Positions 56,518 to 64,000 of a stretch of DNA of 64,000 nt are shown piece by piece; the stretch's first letter is position 1; each line of letters starts with the position of its first letter. The translations under genes and the position numbers were made by a program. The notes under the pieces were generated by a model that saw only the letters and a list, made by a program, of their open reading frames with translations, searched no databases and was not told the origin of the DNA. The stretch comes from Flavobacteriaceae bacterium (GTDB lineage Bacteria > Bacteroidota > Bacteroidia > Flavobacteriales > Flavobacteriaceae), in NCBI GenBank assembly GCA_021739635.1, contig JAIPBH010000006.1, forward strand, positions 124,001 to 188,000, written 5' to 3'.

Positions 56518-57437
56518 TTATTTAAATTTTTATAGTCTGGCAAGGTTGGTCTAGTTTTTAAAGCATCTTCAATAATTTTTGAAATAGTTTTTCGCTCATC
56601 TCCTTCTAACACCAATCTTGGCGGTCTTACATATTCTGAACCTATTTTTGTATATGCAGAAGCGAGTTTGATATATTGTACTAATTTAGGGTTTATATCT
56701 AACTCTAGCAATGGCATAAACCATCTATAAATGGCGATGGCTTCTTTAATTTTTCCAGCTTTTTGAAGTTCATAAATGGCAACCGTTTCGGCTGGAAATG
56801 CGTCTACCAATCCAGCAACCCATCCATCGGCGCCTATGAGCAAACTTTCTAACGCCAAGGTATCTACACCTGTCATAATGGCTAATCTATTGCCAAACCT
56901 GTTTTTAATTCGGGTGATGTTGGTAGTGTCTCGTGTAGATTCTTTTACCGCTTGAATGTTTGGACAAGCTTTTAACAATTTATCGAACATATCTAAGGTC
57001 ACTTCAATTTTATAATCGACTGGGTTATTGTAAATCATAATGGGCAAAGATGTGCTATTGGCAATGGCTTTAAAATAAGCTACAACCTCGTCATCACTAG
57101 CTTTATAACGCATAGGAGGCAACATCATGAGGCCTTTTGCGCCATCTTCTTGAGCTGTTTTAGCTAGATTGATAGCAGCTTTTGTGGTTTGTTCAGCTAT
57201 ATTCATAAGCACTGGCACTTTGTCTTTAACAAATGTGACGGTTTCTCTGGTTAAAATACGTCGTTCTACATCTGATAAAGTACTGGCTTCACCAAGTGTA
57301 CCGCCTAATACCAAGCCATGAACGCCAGCCTCTAACTGTGCTTGAATATTGATTTTAAACAATTCTAAATCTAACTCATCATTTGCGGTAAACTGTGTTG
57401 TTACTGCTGGCATCACGCCTTCCCATTTAATGCTCAT
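56514..57437 (-). CDS. DapA-family pyrroline-4-hydroxy-2-carboxylate deaminase
   Basis: A 307-residue class I aldolase-fold enzyme. The Schiff-base Lys165 (IQAVKES) and Tyr136 (MIYNNP) of the DHDPS/NAL superfamily are present, as is GGTLGEASTLS near 45, where most DHDPS have GTTGE. With the neighbouring epimerase, oxidase and semialdehyde dehydrogenase it should convert 4-hydroxy-pyrroline-2-carboxylate to alpha-ketoglutaric semialdehyde plus ammonia. It is the first gene of the leftward operon and lies divergent from the AraC regulator. A true DHDPS role is unlikely in this context. Confidence 0.88.
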   Translation of the reverse strand: MSIKWEGVMPAVTTQFTANDELDLELFKINIQAQLEAGVHGLVLGGTLGEASTLSDVERRILTRETVTFVKDKVPVLMNIAEQTTKAAINLAKTAQEDGAKGLMMLPPMRYKASDDEVVAYFKAIANSTSLPIMIYNNPVDYKIEVTLDMFDKLLKACPNIQAVKESTRDTTNITRIKNRFGNRLAIMTGVDTLALESLLIGADGWVAGLVDAFPAETVAIYELQKAGKIKEAIAIYRWFMPLLELDINPKLVQYIKLASAYTKIGSEYVRPPRLVLEGDERKTISKIIEDALKTRPTLPDYKNLNN

Positions 57438-57523
57438 AATATGATATTTTAAAATGGGAAAGTTACTTCACAAAGAAAATTTTTAATCACGTTTTATTAT
57501 CCATTTTTAATACTATATTATCC

Positions 57524-57531
57524 TATATTTG
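57524..57531 (+). promoter_or_regulatory. Candidate -7 box of the AraC regulator gene
   Basis: TATATTTG is a perfect match to TAnnTTTG, 29 bp before the ATG at 57561, in the 123-bp gap between divergent genes. A -33 element is not clear. The same gap must hold the deaminase promoter and the regulator's binding site. Confidence 0.45.
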
Positions 57532-57560
57532 ATAGATATTAAAAATAATGAATAGTTTTT

Positions 57561-58403
57561 ATGAAAGTTTATCCATTTAAAATACCAAAACCACTCCATG
57601 ACTCGTTAGTTTATCAAGTTGATTATGGTGATATGTTCTACAACAAACTCCATCAGCATGAAGACATTCAATTAAGTTTTATTGTTGAAGGCGAAGGCAC
57701 CTTGGTTGTTGGAGACAGCATCCATCAATTTAAAAAAAATGATATTATAGTTATTGGAAGCAATTTGCCTCATGTATTTAAGAGCCAAGTAAATAAGGGA
57801 AAAAAGTCTCATATGCTCACGCTTTTTTTTGATAAGAATTCTTTTGGAAATGATTTTTTTGAACTAGAGGAGTTAAGAGAACTCAATGATTTTTTTAAAA
57901 GAGCTGAACATGGATTTAAAATTACCTCTTCAAAAAAAACCATGATGCTTTTATTTATGCAACTTGAAAAGGCTACAAAACTATCTCGGTTTTTAATATT
58001 GCTGGAATTACTAAAGAATGCATCCGTTTGTAATTACTCATGCTTGTCCTCTTTTATTTATGAAAAAAAGTATAAAGAAACTGAAGGCAAACGTATGCAA
58101 GATGTTTTTGATTACACCATGACGCATTTTGAACATGATATTTCGTTAGAAACCATATCAGAAATTGCCAATATGACCAAAAATGCTTTTTGTAAATATT
58201 TTAAAAAACGTACCAATAAAACCTATATTAGATTTTTAAATGAGTTGCGTATTGAACATGCCAGTAAACTTTTAATGGATAAAAAAGAAGCTTCAATAGC
58301 AGACGTTGCCTATGAATGTGGTTTTAAAAATATCTCAAATTTTAATAGGCAGTTTAGGGTAATAAAAGCATGTAATCCTAAAGTTTTCAAAAAATATAAT
58401 TAG
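57561..58403 (+). CDS. AraC-family regulator with N-terminal cupin, hydroxyproline operon
   Basis: A 280-residue protein. Residues about 15-100 form a cupin-like sensor (KLHQHEDIQLSFIVEGEGTL, DSIHQFKKNDIIVIGSNLPHVF), and residues about 175-280 form the double helix-turn-helix (ISLETISEIANMTKNAFCKYFKKR and ASIADVAYECGFKNISNFNRQFR). It is divergent from the hydroxyproline genes, so it likely activates them. The last ten residues (ACNPKVFKKYN) differ from the usual ISPK.YR ending, while a duplicated 3' fragment at 61354-61529 continues into that usual ending, so the present C-terminus may be a recombinant one. Confidence 0.92.
   Translation: MKVYPFKIPKPLHDSLVYQVDYGDMFYNKLHQHEDIQLSFIVEGEGTLVVGDSIHQFKKNDIIVIGSNLPHVFKSQVNKGKKSHMLTLFFDKNSFGNDFFELEELRELNDFFKRAEHGFKITSSKKTMMLLFMQLEKATKLSRFLILLELLKNASVCNYSCLSSFIYEKKYKETEGKRMQDVFDYTMTHFEHDISLETISEIANMTKNAFCKYFKKRTNKTYIRFLNELRIEHASKLLMDKKEASIADVAYECGFKNISNFNRQFRVIKACNPKVFKKYN
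58193..58368 (+). repeat. Direct repeat, copy A (3' part of the AraC gene)
   Basis: This 176-bp stretch is repeated without gaps at 61354-61529; I count 8 mismatches by eye, about 95% identity, and the first 66 bases are identical. The copies are in the same orientation and enclose ugd and the UDP-xylose synthase gene. Confidence 0.9.
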
Positions 58404-58455
58404 GCTTTTCATTAAACTATAACCTTATTAGCATTCACATTTTACTTAAAAAAAT

Positions 58456-58578
58456 CTATTTAATGAACGTCAATCCATCTGGGATCTTTCCAGTTCCAAT
58501 GGTGCTTACAATTTTAAAAGTTTTCATATCGATAACTTCTATTTTATTGGCATTTGAATTTGATACAAAGGCATAGTG
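58456..58578 (-). pseudogene. Remnant of a YVTN/YncE-like beta-propeller protein
   Basis: On the minus strand the last ~41 codons before the stop at 58456 read GHYAFVSNSNANKIEVID, then KTFKIVSTIGTGKIPDG: the blade pattern of YVTN-type beta-propeller proteins (YVxNxxxxxxVxVID...VxTIxTGxxP.G). Sequence upstream in the same frame (a further ~31 codons to a Met at 58674) does not look like a propeller and no full gene fits before the UDP-xylose synthase stop at 58694. It is best read as the 3' end of a gene truncated by rearrangement. Confidence 0.6.
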
Positions 58579-58693
58579 TCCGTTTGAGTAAATTAAAATA
58601 CAAAAGATCGGATATATGGAAAAGGATTCTTCTAACAAAAAAAAATAATAATACTTATCATTTTTATTTAACATGTCTTTAGTTCACTTTAAA

Positions 58694-59632
58694 TTATATA
58701 ATACCTTTAAAATATTCTATTGTTTTTATTAATCCTTCATCAAGATTTACCTTAGGAGACCAATCCAATTCTTTTTTAGCTAAAGAAATATCGGGTTGCC
58801 TTTGCATAGGATCATCAGATGGTAATGGTTTATAAATAATTTTTGATTTAGATCCTGTAAGGTCTATTACTTTTTTTGCTAATTCAAGAATTGTGAATTC
58901 ATTAGGGTTTCCAACATTTACTGGGCCTAAAAACTCATCTCTAGAATTCATAAGTCTAACCATACCTTCAACTAAATCATCAACATATTGAAAACTTCGT
59001 GTTTGATTACCTTCACCATAAACCGTTATGTCATGATTTTGTAAAGCCTGTACAATAAAATTAGAAACTACTCTACCATCATTCGGATTCATATTGGGTC
59101 CGTACGTATTAAATATTCTAATAATTTTAATCTTCACATTGTTTTGCTGGTGATAGTTTATAAATAAGGTTTCTGCAGATCGCTTTCCTTCATCATAACA
59201 AGCACGTTCTCCTATAGGATTTACGTGTCCCCAATAAGATTCTGGTTGTGGATGCACTAGCGGATCTCCATAGACTTCACTAGTAGATGCTTGAAGTACT
59301 TTAGCATTTACTCTTTTAGCCAACCCAAGCATATTTATGGCACCCATTACAGATGTTTTCATGGTTTTAATTGGATTGTACTGATAATGAACTGGTGAAG
59401 CTGGGCACGCTAAATTATAAATTTCATCTACTTCTATAAAGAATGGTGTTGTAACGTCATGACGAATCAATTCAAAATACGGATTGTCTAATAAATGAAT
59501 AACATTCTCTTTTTGTCCAGTAAAATAATTATCTAAGCAATATACTTCATTTCCTTCATTTAATAAACGCTCACATAAGTGTGAACCCACAAAACCGGCA
59601 CCGCCAGTAATAAGTATTTTTTTACGAGCCAT
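58694..59632 (-). CDS. uxs: UDP-glucuronate decarboxylase (UDP-xylose synthase)
   Basis: A 312-residue short-chain dehydrogenase-type enzyme. The NAD motif [16 protein letters not shown] is at residues 9-24; the family's [20 protein letters not shown] is near 73-92; STSEVYGDP near 116 and the catalytic Tyr and Lys in CYDEGKR near 145-151 are intact. It decarboxylates UDP-glucuronate to UDP-xylose. It starts 5 bp after the ugd stop, so the pair forms a two-step route from UDP-glucose, probably for surface polysaccharide. Length matches bacterial UXS. Confidence 0.95.
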   Translation of the reverse strand: MARKKILITGGAGFVGSHLCERLLNEGNEVYCLDNYFTGQKENVIHLLDNPYFELIRHDVTTPFFIEVDEIYNLACPASPVHYQYNPIKTMKTSVMGAINMLGLAKRVNAKVLQASTSEVYGDPLVHPQPESYWGHVNPIGERACYDEGKRSAETLFINYHQQNNVKIKIIRIFNTYGPNMNPNDGRVVSNFIVQALQNHDITVYGEGNQTRSFQYVDDLVEGMVRLMNSRDEFLGPVNVGNPNEFTILELAKKVIDLTGSKSKIIYKPLPSDDPMQRQPDISLAKKELDWSPKVNLDEGLIKTIEYFKGII

Positions 59633-59637
59633 AATAA

Positions 59638-60990
59638 TTATTTAATTGCAGTAAGTGCTTCTTTATTTATTGTTGTATCAATACCTATACAGAAATAATC
59701 AAATCCATCATTTTTCATTTCTTCTTTGTCATAAATATTTCTACCATCAAAAACAGCAGGTACATTTAGTAATTTTTTAATGATTTTAAAACTAGGAAAC
59801 TTAAACTCTGGCCATTCTGTAAGAACTGCCAAACAGTCTGCATCAATTAAGGTTTCATATTGATCTTCATAATAAGAAATTGTATCTCCAAAATGATGTT
59901 TAGCTTCTTCATTAGCCACTGGATCATAAGCTTTTACAACAGCTCCTTCCCTTAATAAATTATTAATTATGTATAATGATGGTGCTTCACGCATATCATC
60001 TGTTTGTGGTTTAAATGAAAGTCCCCAAACGGCAATGGTTTTTCCTTTTAAATCACCATTGAAATAATTTTTAATTTTATTAAATAAAACTAGTTTTTGA
60101 TTATTATTTACTGCTTCAACAGCCTGAAGTACTTTTAAGTCATAATTATTTTCACTTGCTGTTCTTATTAATGCTTGTACATCTTTTGGAAAACATGAAC
60201 CGCCATATCCTATTCCTGGATATATAAATTTAGTACCAATTCTAGAATCTGATCCAATGCCTTTTCTAACTTTATTAATATCAGCTCCTACAATTTCACA
60301 AAAATTAGCTATATCATTTATAAAACTAATTTTTGTTGCTAGCATAGCGTTTGCTGCATATTTTGTCATTTCTGCAGAAACAATATCCATAAAAATAACA
60401 GGATGACCATTTAGTGTAAACGGTTTATATAAACTTTTCATTAAGTCTTCTGCTCTTGGACTATCTAAACCTACTACAATTCTGTCTGGTTTTAAAAAGT
60501 CATTAATTGCTGCGCCTTCTTTTAAAAATTCCGGGTTTGAAGCAACATCAAATACGATATTAGAATTTCTTTTATCTAATTCTTCTTGAACTGCTTTCCT
60601 AACTTTTTTTGAAGTTCCTACAGGTACTGTGCTTTTTGTTACAATAAGCATGTAATCTTTCATGTGCTTACCACAATCTCTGGCTACAGCAACAACGTAC
60701 TTAAGGTCTGCACTACCGTCTTCATCTGGTGGTGTACCTACAGAAATGAACAATACTTCAGAATCTTTAAGAGCGTCATCAATTTTTGTAGTAAAACTTA
60801 ATCTCCCTTTCTTCACATTCCTATTAATCATATCTTCTAGGCCTGGCTCATAAATAGGAATAATTCCATTATTAAGGTTTTCAATTTTCTTTTTGTCAAT
60901 ATCAACGCAACAAACGTCAATACCTACTTCAGAAAAACAAGCGCCAGTGACTAGACCTACGTATCCGCTTCCAACAATAGTAATCTTCAT
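59638..60990 (-). CDS. ugd: UDP-glucose 6-dehydrogenase
   Basis: A 450-residue enzyme that oxidises UDP-glucose to UDP-glucuronate with two NAD. Visible features: Rossmann motif [14 protein letters not shown] (6-19), [12 protein letters not shown] near 81, [14 protein letters not shown] at 152-165, the catalytic Cys266 in [10 protein letters not shown], and the second Rossmann-like domain from about 315 ([21 protein letters not shown]). It is first in a two-gene unit with UDP-xylose synthase. The unit is inserted between two copies of a duplicated AraC fragment. Confidence 0.97.
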   Translation of the reverse strand: MKITIVGSGYVGLVTGACFSEVGIDVCCVDIDKKKIENLNNGIIPIYEPGLEDMINRNVKKGRLSFTTKIDDALKDSEVLFISVGTPPDEDGSADLKYVVAVARDCGKHMKDYMLIVTKSTVPVGTSKKVRKAVQEELDKRNSNIVFDVASNPEFLKEGAAINDFLKPDRIVVGLDSPRAEDLMKSLYKPFTLNGHPVIFMDIVSAEMTKYAANAMLATKISFINDIANFCEIVGADINKVRKGIGSDSRIGTKFIYPGIGYGGSCFPKDVQALIRTASENNYDLKVLQAVEAVNNNQKLVLFNKIKNYFNGDLKGKTIAVWGLSFKPQTDDMREAPSLYIINNLLREGAVVKAYDPVANEEAKHHFGDTISYYEDQYETLIDADCLAVLTEWPEFKFPSFKIIKKLLNVPAVFDGRNIYDKEEMKNDGFDYFCIGIDTTINKEALTAIK

Positions 60991-61330
60991 AATACTTGTA
61001 TTTTGAGGTTAAAAAACAAAAATAAGATATTGATATTATTTAAAATTTATTTTTTCATTTTTCAAATTTAGTTAAAAGTTTGATTGTTCTTATTAAAAAT
61101 ATAGTCTATAAATCCTTTGATATCAAAATTTGCAGTAAGATTAAATACATCCTATATAAATAAATATTTAAATGATTACTCTTATTCTTTTAAATAAGAT
61201 AAAACCATTAGCTAAAACTAAACACAAACCTAGACTATTAATTTTAATAAGAAGTAAATAATATAATCATATAAATTGTTACTAAAAGATATTAATTCTT
61301 TATCCCTATTAATAATTTTGCTATTATCTG
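60991..61330. other. AT-rich non-coding region upstream of ugd
   Basis: About 340 bp of very AT-rich DNA between the ugd start and the AraC fragment. It contains the candidate ugd -7 box. No gene, hairpin or repeat was found in the rest. Confidence 0.6.
61018..61025 (-). promoter_or_regulatory. Candidate -7 box of the ugd-uxs unit
   Basis: On the minus strand this reads TATTTTTG, a full match to TAnnTTTG, 27 bp upstream of the ugd ATG. No clear -33 motif was found. Confidence 0.4.
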
Positions 61331-61558
61331 GTGTTATTCATTAACCCTATTTTTAAATATTTTAAAAAACGTACCAATAAAACCTATATTAGATTTTTAA
61401 ATGAGTTGCGTATTGAACACGCGTGCAAACTTTTAATGGTTAAAAAAGAAGCTTCAATAGCAGACGTTGCCTATGCATGTGGTTTTAAAAATATTTCTAA
61501 TTTTAATAGGCAGTTTAGGGTAATAAAAGAAATAAGCCCGAAAGCATATAGACATTAA
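61331..61558 (+). pseudogene. Truncated duplicate of an AraC regulator (C-terminal HTH only)
   Basis: A 75-codon frame whose residues from about 9 onward (KYFKKRTNKTYIRFLNELRI...) repeat the last part of the AraC protein at 57561-58403, including ASIADVAYACGFKNISNFNRQF. It has only the second helix-turn-helix half and no sensor domain, so it is a fragment. It ends EISPKAYRH, the usual AraC-type ending that the full gene lacks. The first eight codons come from unrelated DNA. Whether it is translated is unknown. Confidence 0.8.
61354..61529 (+). repeat. Direct repeat, copy B (AraC fragment)
   Basis: Ungapped partner of 58193-58368, same orientation, about 95% identical by eye. The differences cluster in the middle (around 61420-61430). 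The homology begins abruptly inside the gene. Confidence 0.9.
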
Positions 61559-61575
61559 TTAAATAGAATTAGAAT

Positions 61576-61607
61576 AAAAAAAAGGCAAAAGTAAAAAACT
61601 TTTGCCT
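61576..61607 (-). terminator. Intrinsic terminator oriented for minus-strand transcription
   Basis: A perfect 10-bp stem (AGGCAAAAGT at 61583-61592, ACTTTTGCCT at 61598-61607) is followed, on the minus strand, by eight T residues. On the plus strand no T run follows. It therefore suits a transcript coming leftward from the 61.6-62.5 kb gap, where no gene is apparent. Confidence 0.55.
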
Positions 61608-61646
61608 GGTGTAAATTGCTATTATACCTTCTTCTCACAAAGGAAT

Positions 61647-61760
61647 ATGCTACAAATTTATAGACTTATTTCAATGAATACTTTAAAATTCGATAGATTA
61701 AACCTTAATGTTGTTTATAAGCCATTTTATATAGACGAATGGTTTTTAAGATTAAAATAA
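61647..61760 (+). CDS. Possible 37-residue small ORF
   Basis: An ATG preceded by AAAGGAAT (an AGGA-like ribosome site, rare here) opens a 37-codon frame with an ending DEWFLRLK. It matches no family I know. Short frames of this size arise by chance in AT-rich DNA; reported only because of the ribosome site. Confidence 0.15.
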   Translation: MLQIYRLISMNTLKFDRLNLNVVYKPFYIDEWFLRLK

Positions 61761-62564
61761 GTTACAGATAACCCGTTGGGTATAATTAATGAAATTTAAT
61801 TTATTTCGAATTTTGACTGTAAATTTATACCTAGTTTTCAAGTCTGAAGAAAACCTTAAAAAATAGCGCTTTTAATTATATATAGAAAAGCTCAATGTGT
61901 CAGTTCACATAAAATGAGTACCTAAAAACAATTACACCCTACTAATTAACTGAATTAAAAATATTTAGTTTATTAATTTGGTCTGATTGTTTGTAATGAA
62001 TCATAAATCGCTCTCCTCTTGAGCACATCAAAATATTTTTATAAGTAATACATTAGCAACTGTCCTCGAACTGATATAGAAATTTATTATAACAGATTGT
62101 GGTACAATCAATTAAATTGCTCAATAGTTTATTCTAAAAAAATGGTAGAATCATCACTCAAGCATTTCTCCATAAAAATAGTTTAAATACCCTTTTTTTT
62201 ATTACGTTTTATAAAAGTATTTAATTAGCAATATACCCTTAATATCTAAATTATTTTGCAGAGTATAGATTAATTCTTTAGCAAATATCATGGCTTTGAT
62301 AAAAATTAAGTATCAAATTTTAGTCTTCCCTAGTGTATTTCCCTAAAAGAGTAAATAAAGTCAATTTAAGGAGTTTAAAAAATGCATGATATCGGTGTTT
62401 TTTAGCCATTCCTCTATAAAATTTTAATCTTAAAGACACTAAATAACCGTTAGTCTACACTTAATGATTTTTCAAATGCTAATAAGTGTTGTATATCTAA
62501 TTTTTTAATAGCAATCTATGGTTTCATATATATTTGCTAAGTCATTGATAATCAATTAGTTGAA
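61761..62564. other. Gene-poor region
   Basis: About 800 bp with no convincing open frame on either strand and no RNA gene that I recognise. Stop codons are dense in all frames. It may be decayed DNA linked to the neighbouring rearrangement, or hold an untranslated RNA. Confidence 0.5.
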
Positions 62565-62681
62565 ATGTTCAAAAAAACCGATAAAATGAAAACTAGTGCA
62601 AAAAAATCGGATGAGTTGTTAACAAGTGCTAAAAAAATCGATGAAATGCATAAAAACAAAAAATTAACCCCAAACTATTAA
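62565..62681 (+). CDS. Possible 38-residue repeat peptide upstream of the PKD-domain protein
   Basis: A 39-codon frame reads MF followed by three ten-residue units, KKTDKMKTSA, KKSDELLTSA and KKIDEMHKNK, and ends KLTPNY. The units correspond to 30-bp tandem repeats at 62571-62600, 62601-62630 and 62631-62660. The peptide is highly charged with a heptad-like pattern and ends 11 bp before the next start codon. No family is recognised. Nucleotide differences between units change Met-Lys to Leu-Leu and similar while keeping KK-D, as a translated repeat would, but translation is unproven. Confidence 0.35.
   Translation: MFKKTDKMKTSAKKSDELLTSAKKIDEMHKNKKLTPNY
62571..62660 (+). repeat. Three 30-bp degenerate tandem repeats
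   Basis: Three units, each opening with AAAAAA(A/T)CGAT-like sequence and two of them ending in AAGTGC(A/T) or AGTGCA, in register with a reading frame. Located in the leader of the PKD-domain gene. Confidence 0.6.
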
Positions 62682-62692
62682 ATTATATATCT

Positions 62693-64000
62693 ATGATTTT
62701 TAAAACTACATGTAACAAATTACAATTACTTTCAGTACTATTTTTATTTGCCATTACAACTTTAACTCAAGCGCAAACTACAACCCAAATAACCTCAGAC
62801 AATTTTGAAGAAGGTTATGGTGATTGGAATGATGGAGGAGCAAATTCAGAAATAATAGATAGTGGTTGGTCTTCATGCCTTAATGGCTCAAGTGGAAATA
62901 AATCTGTTCGTTTAAGAAATGGTAATTCTAGTTCAAAATTAACCTCTGATCCATATAATTTTTCTAATTACAGCTATGTTACCATAACATATAATTACGC
63001 GACAAATGATAAAATGGAAGATAATGAAGGATGGTTTATTGAATATAGCGATGATAATGGTAGTAATTGGGAAACTATTAAACAATACCGAAGCGGTGAT
63101 AATTTTACAAAAAATATTTGTGTTTCTGACGAAGAAGTAACAATAACGCCATCTTCTACAATTAATTTTAACTCAAGCCAAATCTTAGTAAGATTCAGAA
63201 ACAATTCTAATCGAGATGATGAACAATTATGGTTAGACAACATTGTAGTTAAAGGAATTTTTACTGCTATAGCTCCAATAGCTAATTTTTCAGCAGATAA
63301 CACAACAACTTTTACGGGAGATGTGGTATCTTTTACTGATGAATCAGAAAATAATCCAACTTCTTGGGTATGGTCTTTTATAAACTCTGCTAATGTAACT
63401 TTTGTAAACGGCACCTCATCAACTTCACAAAACCCCCAAGTTACGTTTAATACTGCAGGTACTTATAGAGTTACTTTAGTTGCCACTAATAGCATTGATT
63501 CTGATACGATAACTAAAATAGATTACATTACAGTTGTTACTGCCATTGATAATCCTGCAAGTTTTACAGTAAACCAATCAACAAATAATCCTTATACCTT
63601 TTTAGATTTAGCTGCCACTGCAAATGCTGATAGAGATAATATATTAGTAGCTTACAACACCACAAATAATTTTGGGATGCCAACAAGAGATGCTAATAAT
63701 AACATTATATTAAATGGCGGTGGTACAATTATTTTTGAAGGAAATGCAAATTCTATTAATAGCAATACTCTACCACAATTAAATCAAGATACACCTTATT
63801 ATTTTAAAGCTTGGTCTGTAACTGCAGAGAGCTTTTCTAGAGGTATTGAAGCTAATGCGACTACAGCAGCGGTTTTAGGACCAATAAGTTTAGCAGTTAC
63901 TGCAAGCACAATAAACAATAGCATAACATTTAATGCAGAAGCTAATAGCTTAAACGATAATTTAATGTTAGTTTACAATACTAATAATAATTTTGGGACG
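62693..64000 (+). CDS. Secreted PKD-domain protein, N-terminal part (3' end outside window)
   Basis: The frame is open from the ATG at 62693 to the window end (436 codons, no stop). Residues 1-28 are a signal peptide (LTQAQ). Residues about 35-180 form a jelly-roll-like domain (DNFEEGYGDWNDGG, WLDNIVVKG). A PKD domain follows at about 190-278 (ANFSADNTTTF, SWVWSF, YRVTLVATNS). From about 282, two repeats of a further beta domain begin, each with YNTxNNFG (VAYNTTNNFGMPT, LVYNTNNNFGT). Such proteins in this group are usually cell-surface or secreted via T9SS; adhesion or enzyme function lies in the missing part. Confidence 0.88.
   Translation, partial: MIFKTTCNKLQLLSVLFLFAITTLTQAQTTTQITSDNFEEGYGDWNDGGANSEIIDSGWSSCLNGSSGNKSVRLRNGNSSSKLTSDPYNFSNYSYVTITYNYATNDKMEDNEGWFIEYSDDNGSNWETIKQYRSGDNFTKNICVSDEEVTITPSSTINFNSSQILVRFRNNSNRDDEQLWLDNIVVKGIFTAIAPIANFSADNTTTFTGDVVSFTDESENNPTSWVWSFINSANVTFVNGTSSTSQNPQVTFNTAGTYRVTLVATNSIDSDTITKIDYITVVTAIDNPASFTVNQSTNNPYTFLDLAATANADRDNILVAYNTTNNFGMPTRDANNNIILNGGGTIIFEGNANSINSNTLPQLNQDTPYYFKAWSVTAESFSRGIEANATTAAVLGPISLAVTASTINNSITFNAEANSLNDNLMLVYNTNNNFGT

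Noticed and set aside
54831-57437. Lysine biosynthesis (DapA) or proline racemase pathway
   Set aside because: The combination of two-Cys epimerase, FAD oxidase and semialdehyde dehydrogenase fits hydroxyproline catabolism far better.
58193-61529. Insertion sequence or composite transposon
   Set aside because: The flanking repeats are parts of a regulator gene; no transposase, terminal inverted repeats or target duplications were seen.
61331-61558. A functional small AraC-type activator
   Set aside because: Only half of the DNA-binding domain is present and its first codons are unrelated sequence; treated as a fragment.

Overview
The window is a strongly AT-rich chromosomal segment of a member of the Bacteroidota, most likely a Flavobacteriaceae bacterium. 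The evidence is three SusC/SusD-type features (one susC cut by the left edge, two complete susD genes, one complete susC), SusE-like and FG-GAP lipoproteins with lipoprotein signals, type IX secretion (T9SS) C-terminal sorting domains, TAnnTTTG-type -7 promoter boxes and a lack of strong Shine-Dalgarno sequences. Much of the window is carbohydrate-utilisation DNA, with several polysaccharide utilisation loci (PULs) side by side.

Layout. (1) 1-8677, plus strand: alpha-glucan PUL with susC (3' part), susD, a SusE-like triple-repeat binding lipoprotein, a T9SS-secreted GH13 amylase and a small T9SS protein. (2) 8738-18241: beta-1,4-galactan/galactose locus. A GntR-type regulator, galK, galT and a clan GH-A enzyme (GH147-like guess) run leftward; a GH53 endo-galactanase and a GH2 beta-galactosidase run rightward from a shared 83-bp regulatory region. 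(3) 18319-41229, minus strand: a tightly packed 12-gene run reading susC, susD, three ~1085-residue FG-GAP/ASPIC lipoproteins with a small lipoprotein between two of them, a vanadium-haloperoxidase/PAP2-like lipoprotein, a P-loop kinase, two MFS transporters, a GH37 trehalase and a third MFS transporter. (4) 41631-46565, plus strand: LacI regulator, exported GH65 enzyme, lipoprotein GH13 alpha-glucosidase. Near-identical LacI-type palindromes lie before susC (41367) and before the GH65 gene (42693), tying regions 3 and 4 into one alpha-glucoside regulon.

(5) 46639-52180: tRNA-Leu(UAG), M20 dipeptidase, EamA exporter, DUF4407 protein, STAS protein, SnoaL-like protein and a Gfo/Idh/MocA oxidoreductase. 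(6) 52177-58405: trans-4-hydroxy-L-proline degradation (deaminase, ketoglutarate-semialdehyde dehydrogenase, 2-epimerase, VOC protein, D-hydroxyproline oxidase) with a divergent AraC regulator. (7) 58456-61558: ugd and UDP-xylose synthase genes lying between two ~95% identical 176-bp copies of the AraC gene's 3' end, beside a beta-propeller gene remnant: a rearranged segment. (8) 61559-62564: about 1 kb with little coding content. (9) 62693-end: the start of a large secreted PKD-domain protein, preceded by a possible 38-residue ORF built from decapeptide repeats.

The best candidate for a little-described system is region 3: a SusCD transporter packaged with three FG-GAP/ASPIC lipoproteins and a haloperoxidase-like lipoprotein, apparently under the same LacI control as alpha-glucosidase genes.
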